A stretch of DNA of 64,000 nucleotides from Stercorarius parasiticus (GCA_013396915.1 VWZL01006771.1:1443379-1507378); one strand, 5' to 3'; numbered from the stretch's first letter, positions 13,556 to 27,200 are shown. Notes: generated from the letters alone by a model not told the origin. Made by a program: numbers and translations.

Positions 13556-13845
13556 CTGAGCTCTTCTCCCTGGGTTCCAGTGACAGCACGCATGAGTCGT
13601 TCAAAGCTGCACCAGGGGAGGTTTAGATTGGACATTAGGAAGCGTTTCTTTACTGAGATGGTGGCCAAACACTGAAACAGGCTTCCTAGAGAGGTGGTCA
13701 ACGCCCCAATCCCGTCACTCTTTAAGAGACATTTGGACAATACCCTAAACAACATTCTTTAACTTTTGGTCAGCCCTGAAGTGGTTGGGCAGTTGGACTA
13801 GATGATTGTTGTAGGTCCTTTCCAACTGAAATAGTCTATTCTAAG
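13556..13845 (+). mobile_element. CR1: CR1 LINE, divergent 3' fragment
   Basis: The segment holds, in order, 'gggttccagtgacagcacgc', 'ttcaaagctgcaccagggga', 'gtttagattggacattagga', 'ttggactagatgattgttgt' and 'ggtcctttccaactgaaata'. This is the order of the CR1 ORF2 C-terminus and 3' UTR. The final octamer repeats are degraded to 'tctattctaagg'. A 74-codon minus-strand frame here is only a shadow of the element. It looks older than the copies near 44 and 63 kb, and no coding capacity remains. Confidence 0.85.
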
Positions 13846-16779
13846 GTTCAGCTTCCAAGCAAAACAGAATACTGGGCTACTATGAATGTGATTTTGTTGT
13901 ATATTTACTAGAATGTTTATACAGTGTTTACAAGATAAGTAGACTAAGGAAAGTCAAGGTAATCAATCAATAGCTTTTTCACCTTACTTTCTTGAATAAA
14001 TTTATATTTTACATATATAAATCACTTATCTTCCTATCAAAAGACACCCCAGAAAAATAAATTAATCAATATGGCTCCCAACAACCGGTATTTTCCACTG
14101 TATGTAAGGTCTGTGGAGAACTTCTTACTCAGTATTTGGCTGTGCAGTAAACACAAATCCTCCTAGCCAGGCTGTACACTGTTGAACCCTGCAAACATCT
14201 TCCATCCATTTTTGTCTTGGATAAATTATTATATGTAATGTGTATATATTACAACTCTATGAGTAAATAACTAAATATCTAAAACAAAACTAGCAAGTTT
14301 TTAGGGGTAACAGCTGTACCCCAGCTGAGCTGAACTGGTACCTTATCACCACTAACAGCACAGGAAAGACAAAGAAAACAGTTTTATCTGTAGAACTCCA
14401 TGCCTTAACAAAAGGCTATTCCCTGGCCAGAATACATTTTTCCCCCACCCCTTTTTTTCCCCCTACTGTTGCATTGCTTTATCTATTACTGAATTTTACA
14501 AAGATTCTTAGACTTTTCAGCTTCTAATTATTTCTTTTCTGTCAGTCAAGTCAATCACTCAACACATCTTCTTAAAAACTGCTTCGATCTCTGTTTGAAC
14601 AATGCGACTTTTTGGGTAGGTGACAAGGGCTAATCATCAATGGAAAAATATAAATAGAACCAATGGCTGCTTAAAAATATATTTTAATCCTTAAGAAATC
14701 CACTGGGATATTAACAAAAGGTGGTTTTGTCTGCAAAAAGGCATTAACATAGCCATTTATAAAACTAATAGGAAAGCGAGCACTGCTCCAGTAATAATGA
14801 AAGTACACTGCAGAATAACATTATGGAAATAGGATACCAAATTGAAGAATTGACCTTGGGGCCCTGGCTTATCCTGGATGAAGATGACTTGTGAAATGAA
14901 AATTTGGCTGTAATTTGCTCTTGCTTTCCCTAAAAGGTTGAAGGCATTTCTATTCCAAATGAATAAAACGACTGTTAATTTCATAGCATTAAGCGGAGTG
15001 TTCTTAAATATAGTTATTTAAGTGTATTCAAACACATTTTCAAGCCTTATTTTTATTCTTAGAAAAACAGAACTAGTTTTCTGTGATTTTTATCATAGTC
15101 AGTTCTAACAGTTAATTTTTAAATCACTTCAGAGAGAAGTACCTGCTACAGCCAAATCAGCTGGATGCACTATGCTTTCTATCAAGTTTATTCTTGATTT
15201 AACAGGATCCATTGGTCTGAGCATTTGATACTATAAGCAAACGTGAAACACAGAACATGAGGACATTCCTTCAAATAATCCTATCACTTTCAAGTAACGG
15301 TAAAAAATTATAATCTGTCCTAGAAAAAAATAATGGCTAAAAGTATGAGAATCATAGTTTTGTTTAACATGAGACTTATTTAATAATGGCCATCAGTGCA
15401 TCCATTTCAGGGAATGAGTAAGTGTCACAACATGGTGGTTAAAGTCAGAATTAAATAAATCAAAACAAAGCAGAAGTCACAGGTGGATCATATTATATGC
15501 AAAGTCAAAAATTTGCATACAGTACTGTCCTTGAAGGTAGCAGGCATATATTAAACAGCACCAAGAACCAAAGGAAAGGAACACGTGCTATAAGATCTAC
15601 AAGTCTTCCAGCGTGTCTTTTACACCAGTAGTTTTAATTATTGGTATCATAGTAACACCTAGCAGCCTCAATAATTGCTCAGAGAATATGTATGAAATGC
15701 AAACATACAAAAAAAAATTCCATGCATATATATATACACACACCTACATATAACTATACTTTATATGTGCATATAAATATAATGTTTTAGTATTATATAT
15801 ACGTATAAAATAAAACTGTAATTTAAAAACTCTTCCCCAAGGAGATCACATTCATAAATCAGTATTTATGGTATTCAGATATGGATACACAAGAAGAGCT
15901 TGGCAATACCAGCCAGAATGACAGGCAATACTAAGCACAGTCCAGTTCCCTGAATATGCTTCGTATGCTTCACAGAGGAGAATTCCAAGAAGGAATCTGA
16001 AGGACAGCTTTAAGTTGGCTTATGAATGGTTACAAACAGCTTCTGTCAAACATGGGGGATAGAAGGGAGAAGGGCAAAGGTGCTTATTTGAAAATGAATA
16101 CAAAGAAGATAAAGCCTGAGGTAACTGGTAAAACAGAAAAAGGAATTAAAACCTGTATTATTTATAAGAAATAAGCCTAGTACATTCTGAGCCTGTATTC
16201 AAGATGAGAAAAATTCTCAGATGACATGTCTAAACACAGAGATTCTAAATTTGCTATGTATTTTACCAATTTTTTCAAATTAACAACCTCTTACAAAATC
16301 TTACTGTTCAGTACATTATTGATTTTTCTTTTGTTTAGTAAAGTGGAATCAAGCACAAACACTGAAAACCTTTCAGAGATCCATTATTTCTAAGAAAATA
16401 TTATTCAGTAGCGGTTTACCAAGCTAGCAACCGAGTTTAAACCCAAATATAGGATAAGAATGAAAGGAACTCCCTCTAATACATGTTGCACATCAAAATT
16501 ACTCTGGAAAAAAAAAAACCAAACAATCTTCATCTTCAAGACATTTCTCGCTTTTTCCTTCGAAGTTTCTACCTGAAAGGTCTGAAAGGTGGGCTCCAGA
16601 GCCCAAAGTCTTGGAAGGATCCTCTAAGTTTGAACCTACCCATGAGTCACTAGTGCCTATCTGTTCTCATGCTAACACTGGCCTTTAGCTTAAATAGCTC
16701 TTTTCTCTCCCTAGTATTTTGTCAATAGCATACTTACAGAGATCAGCTGCATCATCAGCTGTCATCTGCATATCAGGTA
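13846..16779. other. Unique AT-rich DNA with microsatellites
   Basis: Contains the TA/CA cluster at 15.7 kb. A minus-strand frame at 14757-14984 ends in a hydrophobic run ('FIITGAVLAFLLVL') but has no recognisable homology. No interspersed repeat is seen. Confidence 0.6.
15724..15812. repeat. AT/CA-rich microsatellite cluster
   Basis: A mixture of (TA)n and (CA)n runs ('atatatatatacacacac' type) continuing into further TA-rich sequence with 'tattatatatacgtata'. Confidence 0.75.
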
Positions 16780-17770
16780 TCATCTCTCCAGCTTAATCTG
16801 CAAGGCTAAGTAGGATGTCCTCCTCTAGTTTCCTCACTGAGGAGAGACTTCATTCTCTAATCTCATTACCAGCCTCTTTTTCTATGCACACACTCCAGTT
16901 TCAACTAAATCTTCTTCAATACATTTGAAAGAAAAAGTCCATATGAGTATTCCAGGGGATCTCTTGTTAAGGTTATATACACTGCTACTTGTTTATCTCT
17001 GCCTCCATGTGCCTAGATAGATGCGTACTATTGTAGATGCGTACTACTGTCCATGGTAGATGCGTACTACTGTCCATGTCCGTACTAGATGCCTAGATAG
17101 ATGCGTACTACTGTCCATGGTCTTTCAGGGTAACATCATCATAAGGGTTTGTGTGACCTTTCACTTTGTATTGTTCATCTGACTCCGTATCTTTCTACTC
17201 TCCAGAGCTACACATTCTTTTCAGTGCAATATTCCTCTTCTCATTTTATCCAGAAAGCAGCTCAGTTTTCTTTCAGCACTTTCTTAATATTTGTCCTAAA
17301 GTCACTAATAAAATCACAGAGCAAGATCTTTTACAAAATTAATTCTTCAGAAATTCTATTAAAAAGCTCAGTCCAAGCACTTCTCTCATCAATGCTACCC
17401 TTTGCCATATTCTATTAAGACATAGTATTCGCTTTACCATTCCTTTCATAGTGTCTGTGGAAATTTAAATAAAAGTTTCCTATACAGACCAAGCAAGGGC
17501 TTTACTGAAGTCCAGTTGATGCCATTACCACCATTTCCTGTCTAGAAAGTTCTCCTTCAAAAATACAACAGGACAAACCAAAGAAAACCTTTTCAGGCCA
17601 CTGGTATGATGCCCCTGGGGTACTGTCTGCTTCCCATTCAACTTGGAACAGATTTACAGGCTTGCATTTGCCTGACTCGTACTCTCTGCCTTTTAAATAT
17701 AAGCAATACTATCTTTTCTCCACTCTCTGTTGCTGTGTTTACAATACTTGCTGCCAGACCCACCGTTTTG
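16780..17770 (-). mobile_element. Decayed CR1/L3-like LINE relic
   Basis: Read on the plus strand, this stretch resembles the antisense of a CR1-clade polymerase in the expected order. The region downstream of the catalytic core is at about 16850-16960 ('ccagcctctttttctatgca', 'gagtattccagg'). The catalytic-core surroundings are at about 17280-17330. The 'AFDT' neighbourhood is at about 17490-17530 ('gggctttactgaagtccagt'). An upstream block is at about 17650-17740 ('agatttacaggcttgcattt'). All frames are broken. The match is judged from the order of several weak similarities, so clade (CR1 or L3) and exact ends are uncertain. A local tandem array at 17004-17120 interrupts it. Confidence 0.5.
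17004..17120. repeat. Local tandem array, about 23-bp unit
   Basis: The core unit 'tagatgcgtactactgtcca' plus 'tgg' occurs about four times, with partial and rearranged copies: one has 'actattg' in place of 'actactgtccatgg', and one carries an inserted 'tccgtactagatgcc'. A shorter 'gcctagatag' motif flanks the array at both ends (17011 and 17091). It lies inside a decayed LINE. Copies are similar enough to suggest recent expansion and probable length polymorphism. Confidence 0.9.
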
Positions 17771-20401
17771 TGTGCCAGTTTGTTCAGGAAATTGTGATGG
17801 AGATTATTCAGCATCGAGTCCTTTAAACGGGTTTTACTTTAGTTACAGTAATTCCGTTTTTCTAATGATTACTCACCTCAGTTAATATCAATCTTATAAA
17901 AATCAAGGGAAAATGTAAACAGAGCCATGGGATTGTCTCCTTTGAAAACTTTGATTGGCATGAACGTAGTTTGGCTGGTAAATCTGTTGCTACTTTATTA
18001 CCTGGAATGTTAACTGAGGGGTGAGGGGTAATTTTATGAGCTGAAGCTTTGTTTGTTTATCTCCTGTCCATTTACAAAGCCATGTTTTGAGTAACTACTT
18101 CCAGACGGATATGTTAGTAACATGTGGTCTGAGCAGCCACAGCCATTAACTAGGCAAAAGAAAAAAAACCAAAAAATTCTGATAATCTTATTAAGTATCT
18201 TGGCTCTTATTTAGAAGATTAATCAGGAAAACACGAAGGGAGAAGAATCAGAAGAGGTCTGATGCAGTAACAACGGTGCCTCTCAACAGATTTACCGGGC
18301 TAAAAGAGAAGTCTGATCCGTAGATGCTCCCAAGAGTATTCTGTGCTTCTAACACAGGCACTGCTTCTTACTCTCCCAGCAATCACCTCTCCTTCTTTTC
18401 CAAAATACAGCAACCAAGCTGTCAGAAAGACACACAGGAGCCTGCAGCTCTGCACACTCACAAGTAGGCATCTCCATTCCAGCACTTGCACACCCTCTAG
18501 CTTTTCTGGAAACCACAGTAGCAAAGGTTCTTACAGTAGTTAGCATGATTTTTGTGCCTTTCCTATATGGTTGCACTTAATAGTTCAACACTTTCTTTAG
18601 AAAACAGATGTAGCTATTACAAAACAAGAGAAGACTTGTAGAGAGATATAAACACAGGTATTTCTCACATCAGTTTATATAATTCCCTACCAAATAACGG
18701 TATTATGTCGAAGAGTTCATAAAGAAATGTTTCTGAGTTGATTCATGCAAGTACAGAACATGCAAATTCCTAAATAGGATTAAAATAGATGAAGTCTATC
18801 AATCACGTTTCACGGTAAAGACCCGTAACGTGGGCAGGAAGAAAGTTCTGCACTGAAATTTGCGTGTGGACTGAAAATGGCATTGTTTGTTGATCCTCAA
18901 ACTGCTCCTTTTTTGTTCTAGCAGGAAGAGAATTGTTAATGATAAAAGCTTACATTCATTCTTTGCCGGTTTGTTATTTCAAAGATAACAAGCAAATACA
19001 GAAAAAATCCTACAGTTTGTTAAAAATCTGAGATATGGAATATTTCCTCTCTATTTCAATTTAATGGCATTTTTATTACTAGACTTAAGCCGGAAGTCTA
19101 ACTAAAACAACAAAAAACCCCATGAAAAACAGAACTGACAAAAATAAATGACACAAAAAGCTCTCAACTCTCTTCAGTGCTCAGAAAAGTGAATTAACAT
19201 ATTTATTGAATTACATTGGCAATGAAGACAGCAATATATTGAAATTCATTGATTTTTTTTTTTCTTGACTTAAAAGCAACACAGATGCTTATTACAAAAC
19301 AGCGGTTCCTCTTCTCATTTTTATCAACCCTTTTTTAACAGCCACTGACATTGACAGTTTCAAGCTTAATTGTACATTCAGCATGTACTGTTAATGACAT
19401 TAGATAAATGGATCACATCAGAATGCAGTATCGTCAAAAGAGACCACGTGCCAATCTTACAAATTTAAAATCAAACAAGCTACTCTGTAGACCCTGACTC
19501 TTCAAGTTGTTTATCAACTGAGTACTAGAGAATATTTTGAATGTCATTATACATCAAAAGATGAAAGATGTGCCTACCACAGCCCATGTTCCATTTATAC
19601 AATGAAATTTAATTACATGTTATAACTATGCTGTCTTAGAACTATGGTAATTAAAGGGGTACAGTACATTGGTGTTTTATTCATTGTAAGCCCTTATTTT
19701 CAGAGGGCTTAACTTAACCATGCAAATTTACTCCCTTATCAAAGGGTGGAGACTGTCACAAACACAGCAACGCTTGCTGCAACTATGCTAAAATAGAGTT
19801 GAAACTTATTTGCAGCATCATTGCGGATGTTGTTAGAATGAACCTAAAAAGTCTTCTCCATTACAATATATAAGGACCCCGAATAATAGCTGTTTAAAAT
19901 ATCAGTTTATGTTTACAGGAATGTTTTGTTTGCACATATCTCTAATCAGATTTCTGAGCAAAATACTCTCAGCCTCATGCAAAATGTCTTTCTGCAAGCC
20001 CATTATTAGCACAAGTAGTGAGCCTCACAAATAATTACGAACATTTTTGGAAGGACGAAATCTAGGTCCTTAAGCAGCAGGGTGTTTGGATAGAATTTTC
20101 ACGTGTATAGGCAGTTGCAAATTACAATCCTCTGCATCTACATGGGCGTCCGAGCAAGACCCGGTGACTGAGTGGAGGCAGTTTAATTGGCTGGCCGTAC
20201 TCCACAGGAGCAGAGAAGACTAGCTTGGAGAGGTGCCGAATTAACACATCTCACAGATTTCCCAGTCCTCACTCATCCTCTGTTGCATAAACCCAGCCCT
20301 GCCCCAACAAGTCTCCCAGACACCCAAGATTATACACCCAAGATATACCATCTTCATATATGTGCAGTAGCACAGAATATCAAGATCTATCTTCCAAGAC
20401 G

Positions 20402-20423
20402 TACGCAGATACGCAGATACACA
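20402..20423. repeat. 8-bp tandem repeat 'acgcagat'
   Basis: Two exact units are followed by a diverged third ('acacag'). This is a minor local slippage product. Confidence 0.7.
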
Positions 20424-22399
20424 GTGAAATAAGCACTGCGTTTCCTTCCTAGATAATCTCTCCACTCATGGTCTCATGCATTTTTGGATTTCCAGTAAAA
20501 AGGAAAACAAATCCGTAGCATCAATTCCCCATAAACTATTCAAGATTCACGTTACCTTCATTAGCCAAAACTGATATTTTTTCACCTGCTGTGAATACAA
20601 GGCTACTTAAAAAGTGAAAAAGTGTTGGTGACAAGTTTTCAGTGAGTCTAATCTCACTAGATGTATTGCTTCCACTCAAGATACACAGCGTAAAGTATGT
20701 GGCATTTCTTCGGGTAGGATGTTGGGCAAATACTTTACCCAAACATATATAAAAAATACAGCTGCACAAAGCATCAATAAAAATAACTTTATCCTCAATC
20801 CACTGAACGAGGCATATGATTTCTAATAAGCAGTCAACCAGTGCAGCAAAATCCTGTGACAACCAACAAAAGGGGCAATTTAAGGACGGAGCATTGCCTT
20901 GCTTCTGCAGATCTAAGACTTATTTTAAGCTTTTTTTTGGTGTGTGATCAAATCAGCATCAACCCAATTATGCCTAAGGTCTATCTTCTTGTTAGATGGC
21001 AGGGTCAGTCACAAATGAGCAGCCTCTTGCAATTTTCCATCGAATCAGCTCTGTAATTTGAGAGCTAATGCAGACATCTCATGAAAACAAATCATCAGAC
21101 AGTGTCGGTTCTCCCCCTCCTTCCCAAAATGAAGCGTTCAGAGGGATTTGGGTTTCTCTTTTAAAAGCCAATTTTCGTCTCTGTGAAAGCCAATGCAATC
21201 TATAGTAAACAAAAGTCAGTAGTCATTTTTAGACCTACATGAATATTTCAAACCTCTGTGCACCTTTTTTCCAAAAGCATTCTCGCTTTGTTCAGTAAAA
21301 GACAGATTATGAATTTTAAGTACAAAATACACCCCGTAAGTAAAGGTATTTTGCAAGAAATAAGACATTTGCATGAAACTGCAAAATGCAAATCTATAGT
21401 CATAAACTTCCTTGGCTGAGAGCTCAGCACCATTACAATAAACACATTCAGGAAAAAAACCCTTTATGTTAAGTGCCTTCATAATTCATAAATACCCCAA
21501 ATCTTTGGAAAAAGGTGGTTATTTCCAACAGGGGGAGAAAAGAGGCTGTGCATAATGAACCAAAGACAAAACCAAACTTGAGTTGTTTCACTCACCCAAC
21601 CTCTGCCTTCTTTCTGACAAACTAAGCCACTGAATCTGTACATCTAAACTGCCAACGAAAACAGTAGGATGATAAGGAAGATCCCTAAATTATTCGAAAT
21701 GGTTTCTGGGCTTCAAAAGACTCTTTCACTTTGTTCCTTTATATATCTACAGCTATTTAAGTTTGCCTGCGGCTCTGACACAGGCAGCATTCTGCCTGTG
21801 ATGTTGAAAGAGAGGAGCGATTCTGAAAGTTTGGGCAGAGACTTCTCCGGATGGAGCCCAATAAGAACAAGATGGCCACTTTGGCAGGTCTTGGGATGTA
21901 AGGACTGCAACTCTAAGGAAGTTATTCCCTTCCCCCTGCCTTTCTATTTCCAATTTCTCCCACACTATACCACTTCTGCATATGCCAGATAGAACTTGTC
22001 AATCTCTCTGAGGATCAAAAAGTAAGATGCTATTAACATATGCTTTTACTGCTTAACAGCATATAGACAGCACTCCCGAAGGGGGCCCGAGGCTTCAAAA
22101 GAGGAAAAAGAAAAAGATACCAGAGTCAACATCGTGCCCTAATTTACAGGTCTACTGCTGGTAGAGCCCACAAGTGTTACATTCCTTTCTTTGATTCTCT
22201 AATGCCAGCCACCTCATTCTTAATGGCAGACAATAGGCCGACAGAGACGCCGAGCTTAGGAAGGTGTAAAGGTTTCTAGCGCTTTGGTTCTTGAACACAG
22301 ATACATTTTTTTCCCCTATATGCAGAAAAGACTGGAGGAAATACCCTTCTAAGTTCTACCATCCGCTGGCAAACGGCTCCTGAGCACACAGCCTTTCAT

Positions 22400-22462
22400 A
22401 CAGACTCCCACTGAAGTCAACGGGATCACTCACATGAATGCAAAGTTGCTAAATCAGGTACA
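22400..22462. repeat. Possible ancient amniote interspersed repeat
   Basis: The segment 'actcccactgaagtcaacgg' followed by 'gatcactcacatgaatgcaa' and 'agttgctaaatcaggt' resembles a short, very common reptile/bird repeat with 'actgaagtcaatgggactactcac' and 'ggatcagg'-type blocks. The family name is not recalled with certainty and orientation is not assigned. A weaker echo ('gttgaaatcagtaggattta') occurs near 54146. Confidence 0.4.
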
Positions 22463-24278
22463 CCAGAGGAACTGAAAAGCCATCTGCTAATTAACTTTAA
22501 AATCTATTTTCATCAGATATGTGAATATACTGTATGCGTTTTTCTGTGTGCTCCTCAGATTTAGATCCCAAAATGCAGAAAAAGACTGGGACCTGAAAAC
22601 TGTCAGTCAGGGTGAGGACTGAGACCTCATACCAAGAAAGGAAAATATTAAAGCAAGAGTTCATAGAATATTTTTTCTTCAGCTAACTACTCATAATGCA
22701 ATGCAACCAGCGTAGTCGAGCTTAATAAGGACTTTGTAATTTGACACTAAATTCATTATGTGCACAGCATTGCTGCCAAGGGGACAGCAAAAGCAGAATG
22801 GCAGCGATGTGGAGAATTCAAACTTGGTTGCTCTTGGAAAGAAAAGGTCTTGGAAAAGTGGCTGTAACTCAAGGTTAAATCACAGGTACGGTCAAGCAAA
22901 GGATATGGTGCCTTGAACATCAAGACACACACTGTCACCTCAGCTACCACCTATTCCCAAAAAACTTCAATACCTACAAACAAAATGGAAGGAGCATCAA
23001 AAAAAGAGAAAGATCCAACACCACCCTGGAAGATAGAGCATTTTGCTCTCTTCCCATTAGAGTCCTTTAAATCTGTTTTTCAACAGCAGTCCAGCTCCGT
23101 CTCTACTTCCACTTGCAGTAACATCAGTGAGCTAAGACTTATAAGTGAAGGTTGCTTTCTCGGATAAAAGGAATTTTCTAATGTCTGGCCTTCTGGATGT
23201 TTCTTGTGTAGCTGTTTGGCATTCAGAAATAGTGGCCAGTTATTTCAGCTCCAGAAATCTCAAGAAGCAATTTTATACTTTAGCAAGGATACTGCCATGC
23301 TCCACATATTCATTAGATCCCTGCATGCTCCTCTATGACACTGTGATAGATTCAGTATCAAAATATTTATCAGTAAGCCTTATAAGCAGGCTTAAGCTTC
23401 CCAATGCATCTGCCACAGTAATGTTCACGTACAATATTCTATATATGCATTAATGAGATATGATATTGCCTATACAAACATACATTATGGATTGCATATA
23501 TACAGAATAGCATACCTACAAATACTATGTATCCTTACCATAATGCAGGATAACGTTCAAGTGACAGCAGTTTTAGAAATATCAGTTCAGCATCAGCAAC
23601 TATTACCTACATGTTGAAATGAAAAGCTTGTAAATCAGCCTCTTGGTGGGCCTGCTAAGCTGGACACTGCAGATACCCACCATCCAAAAGAGATAGTGAC
23701 CTACACAGATGCCAGATCTTCATGCTGTAATATTTTTAAACATAGATTTGAGGCACCTTTGAAGATTTTCATGATCCTGAGCCCTTGACTGTAAAATAGA
23801 GAGTAACTAAATATTTACCATTAGATTTCCAATAGCTTCAAGGCCCACAATGAAAGTGAGTTCTTTACTAACATTTTCCAATGAACATTTTCTGAGCATG
23901 TGGTGTAACACATACGTTAGCGACGTTCATTTGGGGTGAGCTTTCTGCCTGCATCCCAGAATTACTCAGTGGCAGCCAAAAGATGAAAAATCACCCAAGT
24001 GAAGATGTAGCTATGGCACAATTTCCATCATGACTCTATTCATGGGGAAGAGGGGCAGGGGGAGAAAAAAAGCAGCAGGAGTTGATATAGCCTTCATGGC
24101 CAGGGGCTGTGCCCGCGCCTGCATTAAAAGTCATGTCTCTATTTCTAGTGCCCTGGATTAAAACAGATACCATCTGACTTGCCATTTATTTATTCACACT
24201 AGGTTTCAATCTACAGGGTGCAATAAGAACAGAGTACTGGAGGGTTATTTGATGTCGAAGCTGACAAGGCTGCCAGCC

Positions 24279-24299
24279 AAAAAAAAAAAAAAAAAAAAA
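24279..24299. repeat. Poly-A tract of 21
   Basis: An uninterrupted run of 21 A. No target-site duplication or recognisable retrocopy was found upstream, so it is treated as a simple repeat. Other long homopolymers are T17 at 4969-4985, A16 at 7683-7698, A18 at 34025-34042 and T17 at 63836-63852. Confidence 0.9.
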
Positions 24300-27200
24300 G
24301 TTTTCTTTTCTGCAACTAAACCAATACGAAATGTGCTTAAAATCACAGTTCCTTTCCTTGAGTGTGTCCTTTCTGTATCAGACATCTGCCTTTTTCTTCT
24401 TACACTCTAAATCTTCTAATCAGATTGTGCTGATAAACCCGTGAATTTGTGCAAAGGCCCTTTAAAACCAAGAAAACATCATACAGATTCCCACTTGCGA
24501 TTGCTGAATCAAGACTTTCGATGAGGAACTGACTAATTCCAAATTGGTGAGCAGCAAACCATAACTAAGGGCTGACAATAAGGAATATTGCTACATACAG
24601 CAAGAAATGCCCAGGTCCTGCCACAAAATCCATTTATTATACATCTCTCAGGGCAACAACTGAACCTCAGGAAAATATATAGTTTGACCACATTGTTCTC
24701 AGATTGCAAACCATTAAGTAATTATCATTGAAACAATCTGTGGATTTTATTACACATATGTATGAGTTCTTAACACACAAAGATTTAGAATGGGAAATAA
24801 TCTGCATTGACCAAATGACAAACGTGCAGGAGTGAGCCCTTTTTGTATAACATTTTAAATGGGGATAAATATTCTCATGAAAATGCAAAGTTCTCACCTA
24901 ATTGAATACGGAGTAAATGATTCTTCTCCTGCATGGCCTTTGTCTGTCTTCTAGGGACATGGTGAGAACAAATCTCTAAATATAAGAAATATTCATAGGT
25001 GGGATCTGGAACCCACTCAGGTTGTAGGGTGAGGAAATTCAAAATAACAGCAATTACATACAATATAAAAATATATTTCCAGTTGCTCTGGTAGTACCTT
25101 GTAAAAAAATTGCAAAGATATGCAATTTATAGTCTGTAACAACTGAAAGAAAAATAACATTCATCTAGGAAAAAAACAACCCTACTATTGTCAGAGCCAC
25201 AATACAACTGTAATTCCAGCAGGTTAGGATAAAGATATAATACAAAGAAAAGCACTAATATTATTTACTTTTTCTCAGATTCTTTTTTCTTCTCAGTGGC
25301 TTCTGCCACTACAGTTGCAAGATCCGTTATTTTCCAATCTTTTGCAAATGGAAAAGGGGGAAGGGAAAGTAAAACATCTCATATTTGCTCCTGTTTGGAT
25401 TTTCAATATTTTTTCCTTTGATAGCTTCTCCTTTGAGCAGTAGCAGTGTCAATTCCCCGAGGGCAGAAGTCAGGTCTCAGAAATATGTACACAGCATACA
25501 AATCTTCCATAATGCTCTTTCTAATAGTTTGTTAAACTCTGAGAAATGTTATCTGTGGAAATACATATACGCCTTTCATAAGGCCAAAACCAGCTACTGA
25601 TGCCATCTGCATTGAGCTATAACAACCATTTATTAGCCTTGTAGAAAATGCTCATAAGTTTATACAAATAACTAAGTGTTAATAGCTCCCACCAAGATGA
25701 ATACATCTATCAACACAGACTTCTGCGCGCAGTCCCCAGAAACTGTCTTCCAGGGCCTCATGGCAACTTTGTGAAGTGTTTCAGAAATTATTGGGCAGAC
25801 CCGGCTCCAAACTTCTAGCTTTCTACAGAGCTCTCTCTTTGTACAACTATCCACCAGCCTGCCTCAAGCCTAAATTTATTTCCAGTGACACAGAAGAGCA
25901 GTTCTGCTTCCATAACCTGTGAAGCTCTGGTTCGTTTTGCCAATTAGTATAAAAGTTGTGCTGAATTTGTGATGTGGGGCGTAAGAATGAAGCAGTCACC
26001 ACACTGGACACAAAACACCCAATAATGGAAAGAACCTCTAAGCGCTCCTGATTGTAGGTTAATCTACTGATGAACAAGAAATAGCCTGCTGAGGCGATAA
26101 AATTAAACACAGCAGATTTTTTTCTTAGTATGTGCCGATGTTACACCAGCCAGGGTAAAGCTGATTTTCTGGGCAGACTGCTATTAAATCAGTCTGAAGG
26201 TTTGCAGTAGTAAAAGCACCATGCTGACAAAAATTTTACCTGCATGCATTGTTCTCAATTTCCAAAATAACCTGCAACTCTTTAGGAAGATAGCTTCCAC
26301 TAGCTGAAATGCAAACGTTAAGCAAAATGACACCACCTACATTGGTACAATTCCAGCTTACCTCTGAATAATGTTAATTCTGTTTTGTTCTACAAAACTG
26401 TTCCAACAACCATCCCAAGGCCTGCATATCTTCTTTTTTTTTTCATATATACTTCTAAAAAGCATCGAACTCTGCCTCTTCTTCTAGACCTTGCCCCTCT
26501 AATTCATTAGTTTAGTTTGAAGTCACAGCCTGCAGATAAGCAACATGAGCCTTTTATAAACCAAAAATTATTCCAGTATTTTCCAAGAGGTTTTACATAA
26601 GTTGAAACACTTTATTGAAATTATTTAATGGGTATAATTTATCACTAGCAATGAATGTTAGAATTCCCATATTCTCATCCTTTACAAGTCATTAGCTAGA
26701 GACAGCAAAACATGCACATGTCCATGCCTTTAGCTTCGCTCACCTGCAGAAACGGTGCTCAAGAACTACGTATCTAAAAGCATTTTCTTATCCTAGAGCG
26801 GAATTCATTTTCTGGACACTCATGTAGAGCCAGAACTGAAAAATTTACTGAAGTAGTTCTCTACACAACACTGTCTCAGAGGGATCTCTGAACATCAACC
26901 CACTGGTGAAAAAGTTCACAGTCGTGAATGAAACTAAGAGAGCTGTAACACAAAGTATAATGCCACTAACAGCAGTAAAAGTTCAAAATGGCCATTAATT
27001 CTGTAATTCTAGGGACTGGGTGTTTGAAAATAGCATGTATACTCAGAGAATAAATAATTTTCAAATGCCTTCCTGGTTCTTTGGCCTTTATATATAAACT
27101 TGATTGACTAAACACTTTTCAATTTTATTAATGCATGATATGCAAACTAGATACAGAGATAGACATGATGGGTGTGGAGCACCATAATTCATCTGGTAAA

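Noticed and set aside
13531..13755. 74-codon minus-strand frame
   Set aside because: It lies antisense to a plus-strand CR1 3' fragment and only shadows it.
14757..14984. Minus-strand frame ending in a hydrophobic tail, possibly a GPI or membrane anchor
   Set aside because: Hydrophobic runs are common in random AT-rich translations. There is no homology, and the possible acceptor sites are not distinctive.
16780..17120. Tandem direct repeats considered as a CRISPR-like array
   Set aside because: Units are contiguous with no unique spacers, and the genome is a vertebrate one, so this is a minisatellite.
24060..24299. Possible processed retrocopy ending in A21
   Set aside because: No protein similarity, no upstream gene-like sequence and no target-site duplication could be seen.
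24898..25097. Minus-strand exon-like segment ending at a 'gtgaga' donor
   Set aside because: The frame has an upstream stop just before the strongest acceptor ('ttctttcag'), so it needs a weaker acceptor. A different frame fits the strong acceptor but stops early. The evidence conflicts.
25847..26110. Minus-strand frame resembling membrane segments ('YFLFISRLTYNQERLEVL')
   Set aside because: The donor-like site ('gttatg') is weak and no family is recognised. It is within chance expectation.
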